Shown: positions 27,669 through 37,094 of the stretch, one piece after another
Numbering within the stretch: position 1 is the stretch's first letter
Layout: each line of letters opens with the position of its first letter
NCBI GenBank assembly: GCA_028532815.1
Contig: JAQQAS010000037.1
Coordinates: forward strand, 174,754-238,753
Direction: 5' to 3'
DNA from: Pleomorphochaeta sp.
GTDB lineage: Bacteria; Spirochaetota; Spirochaetia; Sphaerochaetales; Sphaerochaetaceae
DNA length: 64,000 bases
The notes under the pieces: model-generated
Told to the model about the DNA's origin: nothing
The model's database searches: none
The model's input: the letters and a program-made list of their open reading frames with translations, nothing else
Made by a program: the position numbers and the translations under genes

Positions 27669-28952
27669 ATGAGCATCATTAAACCCCACAAACTCGGTGT
27701 TATTGCTGGCCCGGGTAGTGAATATTTTACAAGCAAGGTCGTTAAGCATCTGCGCAGATTGTATAAAGAGAGATATGATAAATTATCTGGCGCACTTGCG
27801 AAACGACATGATATGAGTGAGGAAGACATCTTAAAAATGGTCACCTTGATTGATGACATGAATAGTAAGAGAATTCCTCGAAGAAAGTGTCCGTCACAAT
27901 TTCAGTGTCCGGATTTCACCATTAGAGCTAATTATACTAGATTCGCTAACGGAGAAGAAAAAGCTGAAATTCTTGATCCAGTTAGAGGCTTAAGAGTATT
28001 TTTCATTTATGATTTATCTAATATGGAATTAGTTAAACTAAATGGTGGCCAAACTTCTGTTAGATTGAGTGTTAATGACCATCTAATGTTCTTGTTAACA
28101 ACAATCCATGCTATTAAATTAGCAGGAGCTGAATCAATCACTTTAGTTTTACCTACCTTCCCATATTCAAGACAACATAAAAAGACAAGTCGTGAAGCCT
28201 TAACTGCAAGTTTATTTTCCCATATCTGTGATATGTTAGATGTTGAGAGAATCATCACTCTCGATATCCATTCAAGAGAAATTGAAAATAGCTTTATGAA
28301 AACTCATTTAGAAAATCTTCATGGTTCTTATCAGACTTTGATTGCATTAAGTAGATTAATTGATTTAAGTGATCCAGATATCGTTGTAGTGTCTCCTGAT
28401 ACTGGAGCTATTTCAAGAAATAAATTTTATGCACAATCTCTACATAGACCATTGGCAGTATTATATAAAGAGCGAGACTACTCAATTGTTAGTACAGATG
28501 CAAATCACACCAATATTAAGAACATTAAATTATTAGGTGATGTTAAAGGTAAAACTGTACTGATGGCTGATGATATGATTGCTACAGGTGGAACAATGAT
28601 TACCGCAATGAGAGAATTAATGAATAAGGGAGCTAAGAAAATTATTTGTATGATTTCGCTTCCCTTTTTTAATGGCGGTGGTATTGAAAATTTTGACAAA
28701 GCTTATAAAGAAGGTGTCTTCTATAGAATCATTGGTACTAACTCAGTAACTCACGGACATGATTTATTAGATAAACCTTGGTTTGTTCAAGCTGATATTA
28801 CTGAATTATTTGCTAGAACTATAAGTCGTCTTCACCATGGTAGATCAATAAGTCCTCTATTAGACAATAGAAGATTTATTCAGAAATTGATTGATTCACA
28901 ACAAGCTTCAGGAGCTTTTAGTGAAAAAAATACAAAAGAAGAAAAAAATTAA
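27669..28952 (+). CDS. prs: Ribose-phosphate pyrophosphokinase (PRPP synthetase), long form
   Basis: Makes PRPP from ribose 5-phosphate and ATP, the common precursor for purine, pyrimidine, NAD and histidine routes. The 427-residue protein is about 110 longer than standard Prs because of an extended N-terminus and insertions. Key segments are LPTFPYSRQHKKTSREALTA, TLDIHSREIENSF and the PRPP loop MADDMIATGGTM near residue 300. No ribosome-binding site precedes the ATG; a TATAGT box lies 11 nt upstream, so the transcript may be nearly leaderless. It supplies the substrate used by PyrE, encoded elsewhere in the window. Confidence 0.9.
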   Translation: MSIIKPHKLGVIAGPGSEYFTSKVVKHLRRLYKERYDKLSGALAKRHDMSEEDILKMVTLIDDMNSKRIPRRKCPSQFQCPDFTIRANYTRFANGEEKAEILDPVRGLRVFFIYDLSNMELVKLNGGQTSVRLSVNDHLMFLLTTIHAIKLAGAESITLVLPTFPYSRQHKKTSREALTASLFSHICDMLDVERIITLDIHSREIENSFMKTHLENLHGSYQTLIALSRLIDLSDPDIVVVSPDTGAISRNKFYAQSLHRPLAVLYKERDYSIVSTDANHTNIKNIKLLGDVKGKTVLMADDMIATGGTMITAMRELMNKGAKKIICMISLPFFNGGGIENFDKAYKEGVFYRIIGTNSVTHGHDLLDKPWFVQADITELFARTISRLHHGRSISPLLDNRRFIQKLIDSQQASGAFSEKNTKEEKN

Positions 28953-28969
28953 ATTGTTCTTTTAATATA

Positions 28970-28999
28970 TGGCCCAATAATTTGGGCCAGTAATTTTAA
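28970..28999 (+). terminator. Intrinsic terminator of prs
   Basis: 8-bp perfect GC-rich stem TGGCCCAA / TTGGGCCA (28970-28977, 28982-28989) with a TAAT loop and a T-rich tail. Confidence 0.85.
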
Positions 29000-29123
29000 T
29001 TACACGGTTTTTTAATTATTGAGTTTTGTATAGTTTTATTATATATTTCATACACCAAAACTAAAAATAACTAAAAAAAATTACAAAAAGAGAAAACAAA
29101 TAAAAGTTTTTAAGGAGCCCTTT

Positions 29124-30317
29124 ATGCAAATGTCCCACAGAATATCCGGATTTCAATGTTCACCAATTAGAAGATTATCCCCATATGCTGTTGCGGCCGC
29201 CAAAAAAGGGATTAAAGTTCATTATTTAAATATTGGGCAACCAGATATTAAAACACCAGAAGAAGCATTAAATGCTGTTAGAAATTATTCAAAACTAAAT
29301 ATTCCATATGGTCCTAGTGAAGGCTTATATGAGCTTAGAGAAAGTGTTGTCGAATATTATAAAAATCATGATGTAGATTTAGATGTTGAAGATGTATTGA
29401 TAACTACTGGTGGATCTGAAGCTTTACAATTTTCATTTATGACACTTTGTGATCCGTTTGATGAAATTATTATTCCAGAACCTTATTACACCAATGTAAC
29501 TAGTTTTGCTAGAACTGCTATGGTTGATTTAGTTCCAATTACAAGTAGAATCGAAGATTCTTTTTCTCTTCCACCAATAGAAGAATTTGAAAAAAGAATA
29601 ACTAGAAAGACTGGTGCTATTTTACTTTGTTCTCCTAATAACCCAACCGGTTATATATATACTAAAGAAGAGATGAAAAGTATTTTAGAACTTTGTAAAA
29701 AGTATGATATTTTTTTAATCGTTGATGAAGTATATAGAGAGTTTTGTTATGAAGATGAGTTTTCAAGTGTATTAACCTATAAAGGGTATGAGGATAGAGT
29801 AGTTTGTATTGATTCGTTTTCAAAAAGATTTAGTATGTGTGGCTCAAGAATTGGAGCTGTAGTTACTAAAAATGAAGAGTTTAAAGCAAACATTTTAAAA
29901 CTATCACAAGCACGTCTTTGTCCACCTGATATTGAACAAGTTGCTGCAATTGCTGCTTTGAAAACATCTCCTTCTTATTTAGCTGATGTTAAAGAAGAAT
30001 ATAAGAAGAGAAGAGACTTTTTAAGTAATGGACTTAAAAAAATTGATGGGATTATCTCTTCAACTCCAAAAGGAGCCTTTTATCTTGTTGCTGAACTTCC
30101 TGTTGATGATGCTGAGAAGTTTGCAATATTTATGTTAAATGAATTTAGCTATGAAAATGAAACTGTTATGATAGCTCCTGCAGAGGATTTCTATGTAACT
30201 CCAAAAATTGGGAAAAAACAAGCTAGAATTGCTTATGTATTAAATACCTCAGATTTAGAGAGAGCTTTGATTTGTCTTGAAAAAGGTTTAAAAGCGTATC
30301 AAGAAAAATATCTTTAA
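29124..30317 (+). CDS. Class I/II PLP-dependent aminotransferase
   Basis: A 397-residue fold-type I aminotransferase of the aspartate-aminotransferase group. Seen are SPNNPTG (about residue 173), the DEVYREF segment, the PLP-lysine motif SFSKRFSMCGSRIG (about 235, Lys near 238), and the C-terminal arginine region QARIAYVLNT. The ribosome-binding site AAGGAG is 7 nt from ATG. It is monocistronic. Substrate (aspartate, alanine or aromatic) cannot be fixed from sequence. Confidence 0.9.
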   Translation: MQMSHRISGFQCSPIRRLSPYAVAAAKKGIKVHYLNIGQPDIKTPEEALNAVRNYSKLNIPYGPSEGLYELRESVVEYYKNHDVDLDVEDVLITTGGSEALQFSFMTLCDPFDEIIIPEPYYTNVTSFARTAMVDLVPITSRIEDSFSLPPIEEFEKRITRKTGAILLCSPNNPTGYIYTKEEMKSILELCKKYDIFLIVDEVYREFCYEDEFSSVLTYKGYEDRVVCIDSFSKRFSMCGSRIGAVVTKNEEFKANILKLSQARLCPPDIEQVAAIAALKTSPSYLADVKEEYKKRRDFLSNGLKKIDGIISSTPKGAFYLVAELPVDDAEKFAIFMLNEFSYENETVMIAPAEDFYVTPKIGKKQARIAYVLNTSDLERALICLEKGLKAYQEKYL

Positions 30318-30319
30318 AT

Positions 30320-30357
30320 AAAAAAAGTCCAAAGTAGTTCTTATTAAACTACTTTGG
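30320..30357 (-). terminator. Intrinsic terminator of udk (minus strand)
   Basis: 11-bp stem CCAAAGTAGTT (30329-30339) with its complement at 30347-30357. On the minus strand it is followed by seven T. It lies between the converging aminotransferase and udk genes. Confidence 0.85.
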
Positions 30358-30384
30358 AAGAAAAACTTAAAAAAATAATCTTTA

Positions 30385-31002
30385 TTATTCTTCTGTATTA
30401 GTTAAAGAGTGAATGAATGGAATTAGAACGGATAGTGCTATTTCATTGTGTCCACCTTCTGGAATAATCAAATCAGCATATTTCATAGTTGGTGCAATAA
30501 AATTATAAAATCCAGGTCTAACAACTTCTAGATATTGATTTATAACACTTTCTGCTGTTCTTCCTCTTTCTGCAATATCTCTTTGTAATCTTCTTATGAA
30601 TCTAATATCATCTGGGGTATCAACATAGAGTTTTAAATCTAATAAGTCTCTAATCTCTTTATCATATAAAACCATTAACCCTTCAATAATGACTAGACTT
30701 TTAGGTTCAACTATTAATGTTTCATCTTTTCTTCTGTGATGAACAAAATCGTATTCTGGCATTTCAATTGATTCATTGTTTTTTAGCTTTACTAAATGAG
30801 AATGCAATAATTCCATATCAAAAGCATCAGGGTGATCAAAATTAAAAGCTGTAATATTTTCATTGTTTATAAAAGTTGCACTTTTATAATAATTATCTTG
30901 AGGTATAAAAACGAAATCTGAACAGACTTCACTTATTTTTCGAACAATGGTGGATTTTCCTGAACCAGAGCCTCCGGTTATTCCTATTATTTTAACATCC
31001 AT
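30385..31002 (-). CDS. udk: Uridine kinase
   Basis: Phosphorylates uridine and cytidine to UMP and CMP for salvage. The 205-residue P-loop enzyme has GITGGSGSGKST (residues 6-17), YYKSATF after the QDN motif, FDHPDAFD, the MPEYDF segment and RRLQRDIAERGR near residue 130. All as expected for Udk. The ribosome-binding site AAAGGA is 8 nt from ATG. It complements the de novo pyr operon and the nucleoside uptake and cleavage genes in the window. Confidence 0.93.
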   Translation of the reverse strand: MDVKIIGITGGSGSGKSTIVRKISEVCSDFVFIPQDNYYKSATFINNENITAFNFDHPDAFDMELLHSHLVKLKNNESIEMPEYDFVHHRRKDETLIVEPKSLVIIEGLMVLYDKEIRDLLDLKLYVDTPDDIRFIRRLQRDIAERGRTAESVINQYLEVVRPGFYNFIAPTMKYADLIIPEGGHNEIALSVLIPFIHSLTNTEE

Positions 31003-31122
31003 TAATAAATCCTTTTAAAGGTAAATTGTTTAATAAATAATACTCTTTTAGAATTGAAAAGTAAATATTAGTTAATATGACATATAATTATTACAAGTGA
31101 AACTTATGAAAATAATTGAATT

Positions 31123-31148
31123 AAATATCTATAAATTTATAGATATTT
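31123..31148. promoter_or_regulatory. 26-bp perfect palindrome between udk and the MFS gene
   Basis: Left arm AAATATCTATAAA, right arm its exact reverse complement, no spacer. It ends 13 bp before the -35 box of the downstream gene. Size and position fit a dimeric activator or repressor site; a regulator is not identifiable. Confidence 0.5.
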
Positions 31149-31161
31149 TAAACTTTTATTG

Positions 31162-31190
31162 TTGTTTAAGTTTTAACTTATGCATACAAT
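31162..31190 (+). promoter_or_regulatory. Promoter giving a probable leaderless MFS transcript
   Basis: TTGTTT (31162-31167), 17-bp spacer, TACAAT (31185-31190), then only 6 nt to the ATG at 31197. The start site would coincide with the ATG, and no ribosome-binding site exists. Confidence 0.5.
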
Positions 31191-31196
31191 GCATTT

Positions 31197-32354
31197 ATGA
31201 TTTACGCACTAGCATTTTTCTTTATTAATTCGACATTTGTTATTATTAATCCATATTTACAAGTAGTTTTGAGTAATCTTGGCTATGGGTTTAAAGCTGT
31301 AGGGTTTTTTCAAGCTTGTTTTGAAGGTGTTGGGATATTAGGTCCACTATTGTTGGGCTATTTGGCAAATAAAACAAATAGGTATAAAGAACTTACGATA
31401 TTTTCATTGCTTGCAAGCAGTGTGTTCTTTTATTCTCTTTCATTCGATAATTCCTATTTGACTGTAGTTTTCTTATTGATATTAACAGGATTCTTTTTTC
31501 GAGCAATTGCACCTTTACTTGATTCTATAAGTAACAATGCCGTTAAAGGGGATAGTTCAAAATATACCCTAGTTAGATCTGCTGGTACTATGGGATATGT
31601 TTTAATATCTGCAGCACTATCTTTTTTTAAAAGGCCTCTTATTGATTCTAATCAAAGCATAGGTTTTTGGTTACTTGTTATAAGTTTTGTATCTATTGTT
31701 ATAATGTTATTTGTTCCAAAAGGAGAAATAATTGAAGTCCCTATACCAAAATCAACTAGTAAAGAAGATAATAAGTGGTTTAATAAAGGGCTAGTTATAG
31801 GGTTGATTATAATGGCAATGAGTCGTTTCTCTATGGCAGGAATCTTTTCTTTTTTATCGTTATATTCAATTCAAGTTGTTGGTTATACTGATTTAACTAC
31901 ATTAAATTTAGTAGCAGCTTTAACAGAGTTTTTTGTAATGATATATAGTGGAAGGTTGCTGCAAAGTAAAAAAGTTAAATCATCCAATTTATTGCTATTT
32001 AGTACATTTACTGTAGCCATTAGATTATTTATGTATGCTTTCTTACCTGGAGTAAAATTTTTGTTATTAGCACAAGCTCTACATTGTTTCTGCTATGGCT
32101 CTTTCCATGTATCTGCAATAATGTTTATTAATGAACATGTTAGAATTGATAAAAGAGGTGTTGGAATTAGTTTATATTATGCTTTAGCTACAGGTCTTCC
32201 AATGGTTTTGGGCTCTTCAATTGGAGGAATTATTGTATCTAACTTTGGTTTTAATACTTTATTTATTAGCTATGCTTTCGTAAGTTTAGTTGCAGTAGCT
32301 TTAGGATTTGTTTTTTATAAACCATTGAGAGATAATTTAATGAACCGTATTTAA
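31197..32354 (+). CDS. MFS transporter, LacY/nucleoside-symporter-like
   Basis: A 385-residue inner-membrane protein with 11-12 hydrophobic helices. The MFS_1-like signature between helices 2 and 3 is seen as LLGYLANKTNRYKE, and RAIAPLLDSISNNA precedes helix 5, as in the MFS_1_like / nucleoside-H+ symporter / PPP group. The cargo is not determinable. The first helix begins at MIYALAFFF, so the start cannot be later, yet no ribosome-binding site is present. It is divergent from udk; a nucleoside cargo would suit that neighbour but this is only suggestive. Confidence 0.8.
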   Translation: MIYALAFFFINSTFVIINPYLQVVLSNLGYGFKAVGFFQACFEGVGILGPLLLGYLANKTNRYKELTIFSLLASSVFFYSLSFDNSYLTVVFLLILTGFFFRAIAPLLDSISNNAVKGDSSKYTLVRSAGTMGYVLISAALSFFKRPLIDSNQSIGFWLLVISFVSIVIMLFVPKGEIIEVPIPKSTSKEDNKWFNKGLVIGLIIMAMSRFSMAGIFSFLSLYSIQVVGYTDLTTLNLVAALTEFFVMIYSGRLLQSKKVKSSNLLLFSTFTVAIRLFMYAFLPGVKFLLLAQALHCFCYGSFHVSAIMFINEHVRIDKRGVGISLYYALATGLPMVLGSSIGGIIVSNFGFNTLFISYAFVSLVAVALGFVFYKPLRDNLMNRI

Positions 32355-32374
32355 AATTATTTATATACATCTAG

Positions 32375-32402
32375 TTGTTTTGAATAAAAAAAATGTTATA
32401 AT
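32375..32402 (+). promoter_or_regulatory. Promoter of the acidic repeat protein gene
   Basis: TTGTTT (32375-32380), 16-bp spacer, perfect TATAAT (32397-32402). AGGAG precedes the ATG at 32428. Confidence 0.55.
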
Positions 32403-32427
32403 TTATTGAGCTTAGGAGTTTAAAAAT

Positions 32428-35400
32428 ATGAATAATAATGGAATTTGGGATTTAGAAAAAGCTAATTTGTCTAAAGAGAAAATTGAGAAGAACCTTAAAG
32501 ATTCTTCGAGGCTTATTGAAGCTGATATTTATTCCATTCTAAACCTTATTGAGAATTATGATCCATTATTAGTACTTAAAGTTGTTGCTATATATGTTGA
32601 TGAAATTGTTAAAAAGAACCAATCAAGAAAAGATGTTCAAGCAAGTATTTATGGCTTGATGCGCTTTATAATCAAATGGGTTGCAACAAATCCTAATAGA
32701 TTTTCTGAAAATCAAGATATATCAACATTAGATAAAACTAAGTTGAAGAAAATATATAACCAACTTGAATCTCATACTATCAAGTATTTAGATAATTTAG
32801 TTCTAAAAGAAGCTTCTGATATATCTTTTAGAACTCCAATGCAAAAAATATTACATTCTTTTGTGCAACCATTACCAATTGAATACGATGATTTAAACAA
32901 TAAAATCCTAGAGTTAAAATGTTTATTACTCCCATTTGCAAGTGAAATAGCTAATACATTTGATTCAAATTTAGAAGGTGTTTTAGAAGCTATTAAAATC
33001 TTAACCTATAATGGCTTTAAGGCAATGGACCTTTTAGACCAAGAAGTGTCAATTTTTGCAGATAAAACTGAAACAAAAATTAAAGAACATCGTGATAATG
33101 GTAGTGAAAAAAGTGATAAAGATCTTTTAAAACAAATTATTGAAGAAGAGAATTGGCAACAATGGTTTGATGATATTAGATACAAAAGTGAAGGATTTGA
33201 TTTATTTTATGCAAATAAATTAATCAAACTTTCCCAACATGATATCGACCTATTATCTATTGAAGCTGGAAGTATTGCTTCAAATAATTATTGCCATATA
33301 AGCGAAAGTGCAGGTTTCTATGATTCAATTTTCATTAAAATTAGAGGCAAAGCATTTATTTTTGATGGAATGTTTGCTATCGATAGAGCTTATGCTTCTA
33401 TTAAAAAAGCAGTCCTTAATAATAATCCTTCTTATAGAGAATTTTGGGAAGAAAATGAGAAGAGAAAACATTCTATGTTACCATTTTCTATATTTGCTGG
33501 AGTTTTTAGTAAGTTAGGATATACTTTAAATTATAAATTTGAAGATACAACCTTTACAACTTTCTTTGAAAAAGAAGATCAAAAGGTTTATATGCAAGCT
33601 CCATCTGCTCATGGATATGTAATTCCATTAAATCCAATAGAAGATATAGTTTTATTAGATAATGCAATTAGATGTTATAAAGCTAGTACTAAAGATTTTG
33701 ATAAAATTGATGATCCTATAATTGTAGTTTTAGATGATGATAAAAGACCTGATATAGTTGAGAATAAAAATGTCTTTGAAGTAAAACTTTCATATGTTGT
33801 TACTTTGATGAACGACTTTGCAAAAATCGTTGAATTTAAAAAACAAGTTTTAAAACTAGATTCTTTAAATGTAAAGGATGAAAGTGAACACAAACATGAA
33901 CCTTTTAAGGTAGTTAATCATATAAACTTTAGTGATAATAAAGACGATAAAAGTGAAGAAGAAGTTGATGACTTTGATGAAGATGATTTAATGGATGAGA
34001 TAGCTCAAGAAGAAATTGAAATCGAAGATGAATTAAAAGAAGTAGAAGATATAGATTCTTATTCAAAAGTTGATGATTCTCTAGATACTTGCTTTAGTGA
34101 TAAAATTTATGAAAGTGATGAAGATGAATCTTTGACAGATAGTGATGAAGTTATATTAGATGCTCAAGAGTTAACTGATTTAGAAACTTTAGATGTTGAA
34201 AAAGCTGATGAAAATCCAATTGATGATATGAAAAATGAAAATCAAAATGAAGAAGATATCTCAACTTATTTAGAAGTTACTGATTCTCTAGAAGCTAATT
34301 TTGCTGATAAATCTTATGAAAGTGATAGAGAAGAAGAGATTAAACAAGATCCAAATAAAGTAATAAATGGTGAAGAGGTGTTTGATTTAGATAATTTAAA
34401 TAATAATGATGAAGATGATTTTGATGAAGATGATTTAATGGATGAAATAGCCCAAGAAGAAATGGAAGCTGAAAAAGAAGCACTTGAAAAAGCAAATCAG
34501 AATAATGGTTTTTCTTTCTTTGATTTATTAAATAATGTAGCTCAAGGTAAAGATCCCTTAGGAAGAGAAGGTGAATTTGATGAAGTTGTTGAAGAAGAAC
34601 CTAAAATAGAAGAAATTGAAGTAGCAAAAGAAGAACCTATTAAACCTAAAACTGGCTTTTCTTTCTTTGATGTTTTAAACAATGTAGCTCAAGGTAAGGA
34701 TCCACTCTCATCTCAACATGAAGATAAAGAAGAGAACCTTAGTGAAGAATCAGAAAAAAAAGAAATTCCAATTTCTAATTCTATATTAACTTCATTAAAT
34801 GAAGAACTAGAAAAAATTGATTCTGATGATAGTGATTTGGATAGCTATGGTTTCTTAGAAGAAGATGAGTCTTTAGATGAGCAAGAGATATATGATGAAT
34901 TTGAAAATCTAGATGAACTTGAAGATTTAGATGAACCTGAAGATTTAGATGAACCTGAAGATTTGGGTGAACCTGAAGACTTAGATGAGCCTGAAGATTT
35001 GGGTGAACCTGAAGATTTGGATGAACCTGAAGATTTGGATAAATCTAATAACTATAATGATTTTAATGCTGCTGATGATATAGAAAAAGAGGTTATAAAA
35101 GTAGACCTTAAAGAATACACTGCTATTGAAGAAAATAGAATATTTGAAACAGAAGTCCCTTCTATTGAAGAAATCTGGCCTCCAAAAGTGCTTGAAATTA
35201 TTAAATTTGTAGATAAAGAAGACAATCCTTTCTTTGATATTTGTAAAGATGATGATTCAGAATTATTAGAAGGAATTGACTATTTAATAAATAAAGCTCT
35301 TGAAAAGCAAAAAATTGATAATAAAGAGAAAATGTTTACAATACCTGGATATGATTTGACATTAGTTTTAGCAACAAACCATAATGATAAACTTAAATTA

Positions 35401-35592
35401 TGGGAAAGAAGAAATAATTTAGGTGCAGTTATGTTTTCTCAAAATAAAGAAAATTGGAATGCATTAGTATTAAAATATAATGCTGATAATAATTTGATAG
35501 ATGTGGAAGAGGTTGAAATCACGAAAGATAGTTTTGACCCTGTTGATTGGAAATTTGTTGTATCTACAGGGAATAGACTGAAGAAGGTTTGA
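32428..35592 (+). CDS. Large acidic repeat protein, unknown function
   Basis: A 1054-residue protein with no signal peptide or membrane helix. Residues 1-490 are a mixed, probably folded N-terminal region. Residues about 510-880 are very acidic and likely disordered but contain duplicated motifs: DDFDEDDLMDEIAQEE at 514 and 663, a SL-(D/E)-x-x-F-x-DK-x-YESD motif between them twice, GFSFFD-(L/V)-LNNVAQGKDPL at 694 and 743, and an EDLDEP hexapeptide array at 826-873. A folded C-terminal region of about 150 residues follows (PSIEEIWPPKVLEIIKFVDK). The conserved FSFFD and DLMDEIAQEE elements in disordered sequence look like docking motifs. It is the first gene of an operon with an inositol-phosphatase-like enzyme and a HAD phosphatase. 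Family not recognised. Confidence 0.8.
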   Translation: MNNNGIWDLEKANLSKEKIEKNLKDSSRLIEADIYSILNLIENYDPLLVLKVVAIYVDEIVKKNQSRKDVQASIYGLMRFIIKWVATNPNRFSENQDISTLDKTKLKKIYNQLESHTIKYLDNLVLKEASDISFRTPMQKILHSFVQPLPIEYDDLNNKILELKCLLLPFASEIANTFDSNLEGVLEAIKILTYNGFKAMDLLDQEVSIFADKTETKIKEHRDNGSEKSDKDLLKQIIEEENWQQWFDDIRYKSEGFDLFYANKLIKLSQHDIDLLSIEAGSIASNNYCHISESAGFYDSIFIKIRGKAFIFDGMFAIDRAYASIKKAVLNNNPSYREFWEENEKRKHSMLPFSIFAGVFSKLGYTLNYKFEDTTFTTFFEKEDQKVYMQAPSAHGYVIPLNPIEDIVLLDNAIRCYKASTKDFDKIDDPIIVVLDDDKRPDIVENKNVFEVKLSYVVTLMNDFAKIVEFKKQVLKLDSLNVKDESEHKHEPFKVVNHINFSDNKDDKSEEEVDDFDEDDLMDEIAQEEIEIEDELKEVEDIDSYSKVDDSLDTCFSDKIYESDEDESLTDSDEVILDAQELTDLETLDVEKADENPIDDMKNENQNEEDISTYLEVTDSLEANFADKSYESDREEEIKQDPNKVINGEEVFDLDNLNNNDEDDFDEDDLMDEIAQEEMEAEKEALEKANQNNGFSFFDLLNNVAQGKDPLGREGEFDEVVEEEPKIEEIEVAKEEPIKPKTGFSFFDVLNNVAQGKDPLSSQHEDKEENLSEESEKKEIPISNSILTSLNEELEKIDSDDSDLDSYGFLEEDESLDEQEIYDEFENLDELEDLDEPEDLDEPEDLGEPEDLDEPEDLGEPEDLDEPEDLDKSNNYNDFNAADDIEKEVIKVDLKEYTAIEENRIFETEVPSIEEIWPPKVLEIIKFVDKEDNPFFDICKDDDSELLEGIDYLINKALEKQKIDNKEKMFTIPGYDLTLVLATNHNDKLKLWERRNNLGAVMFSQNKENWNALVLKYNADNNLIDVEEVEITKDSFDPVDWKFVVSTGNRLKKV
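34903..35046 (+). repeat. 18-bp tandem repeat array within the acidic protein gene
   Basis: Eight consecutive 18-bp units, consensus GAAGATTTRGATGAACCT, in frame, encoding EDLDEP with DLG variants. The two end units are degenerate (ENLDEL, EDLDKS). The in-frame unit length allows copy-number change without frameshift. Confidence 0.92.
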
Positions 35593-35593
35593 T

Positions 35594-36376
35594 ATGAATA
35601 AAACTTTAGAATTACGACTTGAGAGAGCAATAGAAGTTGCAAAAAAGGCTGGTGACTTTGCACTTTCAAAAAGAAAAGATCAAGATTTTCATATCTCGGA
35701 AAAAGCAACTAACGATTTTGTTACTTCTGTTGATAAAGAAACTGAAGAACTCATCTATAATGAATTACATGGTTTTTATAAATCTGATGGTTTTTACGGA
35801 GAAGAAAGTAAAGAAGAGTTTGGTACAGGTAGGTGGGTTGTAGATCCTATAGATGGAACAACTAATTACTTTAGAGGTCAACCTTCTTGGGCTGTTAGTA
35901 TTGCCTACGAAATCGAATTTAATAAACCTTTGCTCGGTGTAATATACTCCCCTTGTCTAAATGAAATGTTTTATGCTTTAAAAGGGTATGGAGCATATAG
36001 AAATGGTGAAAAAATACAAGCATCTAATATTGAAAATATAAATTATGCAATAAATGTTTGTGTTCCACCCCATAGATTGAAAGAAAAGTATGATACTTAC
36101 ATGAAAATATATAATCAAATTGGTGTAGCTTCTAGTGATATAAGATCTTTAGGATCTTGTGCAATAGAACTCTCCTATATTGCTTGTGGCTTTATTGATG
36201 GATACTATGAGTTAAATCTAGGATATTATGATTTTGCAGCAGGTAAAATTATTCTTGAAGAAGCAGGGGGAAAGTTTTCTGTATTGAATTCTGAGAAAGA
36301 ATTAAATAATAATCGTTTTGATATCTTAGCAACTAATGGAAAACTTCATAGTTGGTTTGAAAATATAATTTTATAA
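35594..36376 (+). CDS. suhB: Inositol monophosphatase family protein
   Basis: A 260-residue Mg2+-dependent sugar-phosphate phosphatase. The metal site is complete: GEES (Glu, about residue 71), DPIDGTTNYFRG (about 87-98) and the late YDFAAGKIILEEAGG (Asp near 215). The start follows the preceding stop by one base, with AAGAAGG within the upstream gene, so translation is coupled. Substrate could be inositol phosphate, fructose 1,6-bisphosphate or similar; symbol given only for family resemblance. Confidence 0.88.
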   Translation: MNKTLELRLERAIEVAKKAGDFALSKRKDQDFHISEKATNDFVTSVDKETEELIYNELHGFYKSDGFYGEESKEEFGTGRWVVDPIDGTTNYFRGQPSWAVSIAYEIEFNKPLLGVIYSPCLNEMFYALKGYGAYRNGEKIQASNIENINYAINVCVPPHRLKEKYDTYMKIYNQIGVASSDIRSLGSCAIELSYIACGFIDGYYELNLGYYDFAAGKIILEEAGGKFSVLNSEKELNNNRFDILATNGKLHSWFENIIL

Positions 36377-36388
36377 GAATGAGGATAA

Positions 36389-37039
36389 ATGAAAAACTAT
36401 AAATTAATTATTTTTGATTTTGATGGGACTTTGGTAAATTCTTCACCAGGAATTTATAACACAGCGAATTGGACAGTTAAACAATTGGGTTTAGATGAAG
36501 TTGAAGATATTGAACAATTAAACAAGTTTATTGGTCCTCCTTTAAAAGATTGTTTTAAATTAACTTATAATTTAGATGAAAGTTTATTAGACAAAGCTTG
36601 TGATTTATATAGAGGAAAATATGAAAAATCTGGCCAATATGAAGTGGAAATTTTTGATGGTGTTGAAAATGTTCTCAAACAATTAAGAGACAAAGGATAT
36701 ATTTTAGCTATTGCAACAATGAAATATAGAGAAATTGTTTTTAGTATGCTAGAACATCTCGATTTAGTAAAATATTTTGAATATATTGATGGAACGAATA
36801 TAGAAGGAACCAAATATAAGGCCCAAATTTTGAATGAAATAGTTGAACACTTTAATATTGATAAAAAAGATTCGATTTTAATTGGTGATACAGATCATGA
36901 TAAAGATGCTGCAGTTGAGGCAAAGATTGATTTCTTAGCTGTAAATTACGGATTTGGTTATAATAAAAAAACAAAAGTATCAAAAGATATGATAGGTATT
37001 GCATCTACCCCTAAAGATATATTATCGTATATACTATAA
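36389..37039 (+). CDS. HAD family phosphatase, phosphoglycolate-phosphatase-like
   Basis: A 216-residue HAD hydrolase. Motif I is IFDFDGTLVNSSPG (nucleophile Asp near residue 9), motif II the AIATMK segment, motif III Lys in GTKYKAQIL and motif IV IGDTDHDKDAA. A helical cap lies between motifs I and II, as in Gph or beta-phosphoglucomutase types. Third gene of the operon, 12 bp after the inositol-phosphatase-like gene with GAGGA. Substrate not determinable. Confidence 0.88.
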   Translation: MKNYKLIIFDFDGTLVNSSPGIYNTANWTVKQLGLDEVEDIEQLNKFIGPPLKDCFKLTYNLDESLLDKACDLYRGKYEKSGQYEVEIFDGVENVLKQLRDKGYILAIATMKYREIVFSMLEHLDLVKYFEYIDGTNIEGTKYKAQILNEIVEHFNIDKKDSILIGDTDHDKDAAVEAKIDFLAVNYGFGYNKKTKVSKDMIGIASTPKDILSYIL

Positions 37040-37094
37040 ACATAAAAATTTTTAGATAAAAAATTGTAAATAATAAATAAAATAGGAGAAAATT

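Noticed and set aside
34903..35046. CRISPR-like array
   Set aside because: Units are adjacent without spacers, in frame, and encode a hexapeptide repeat.
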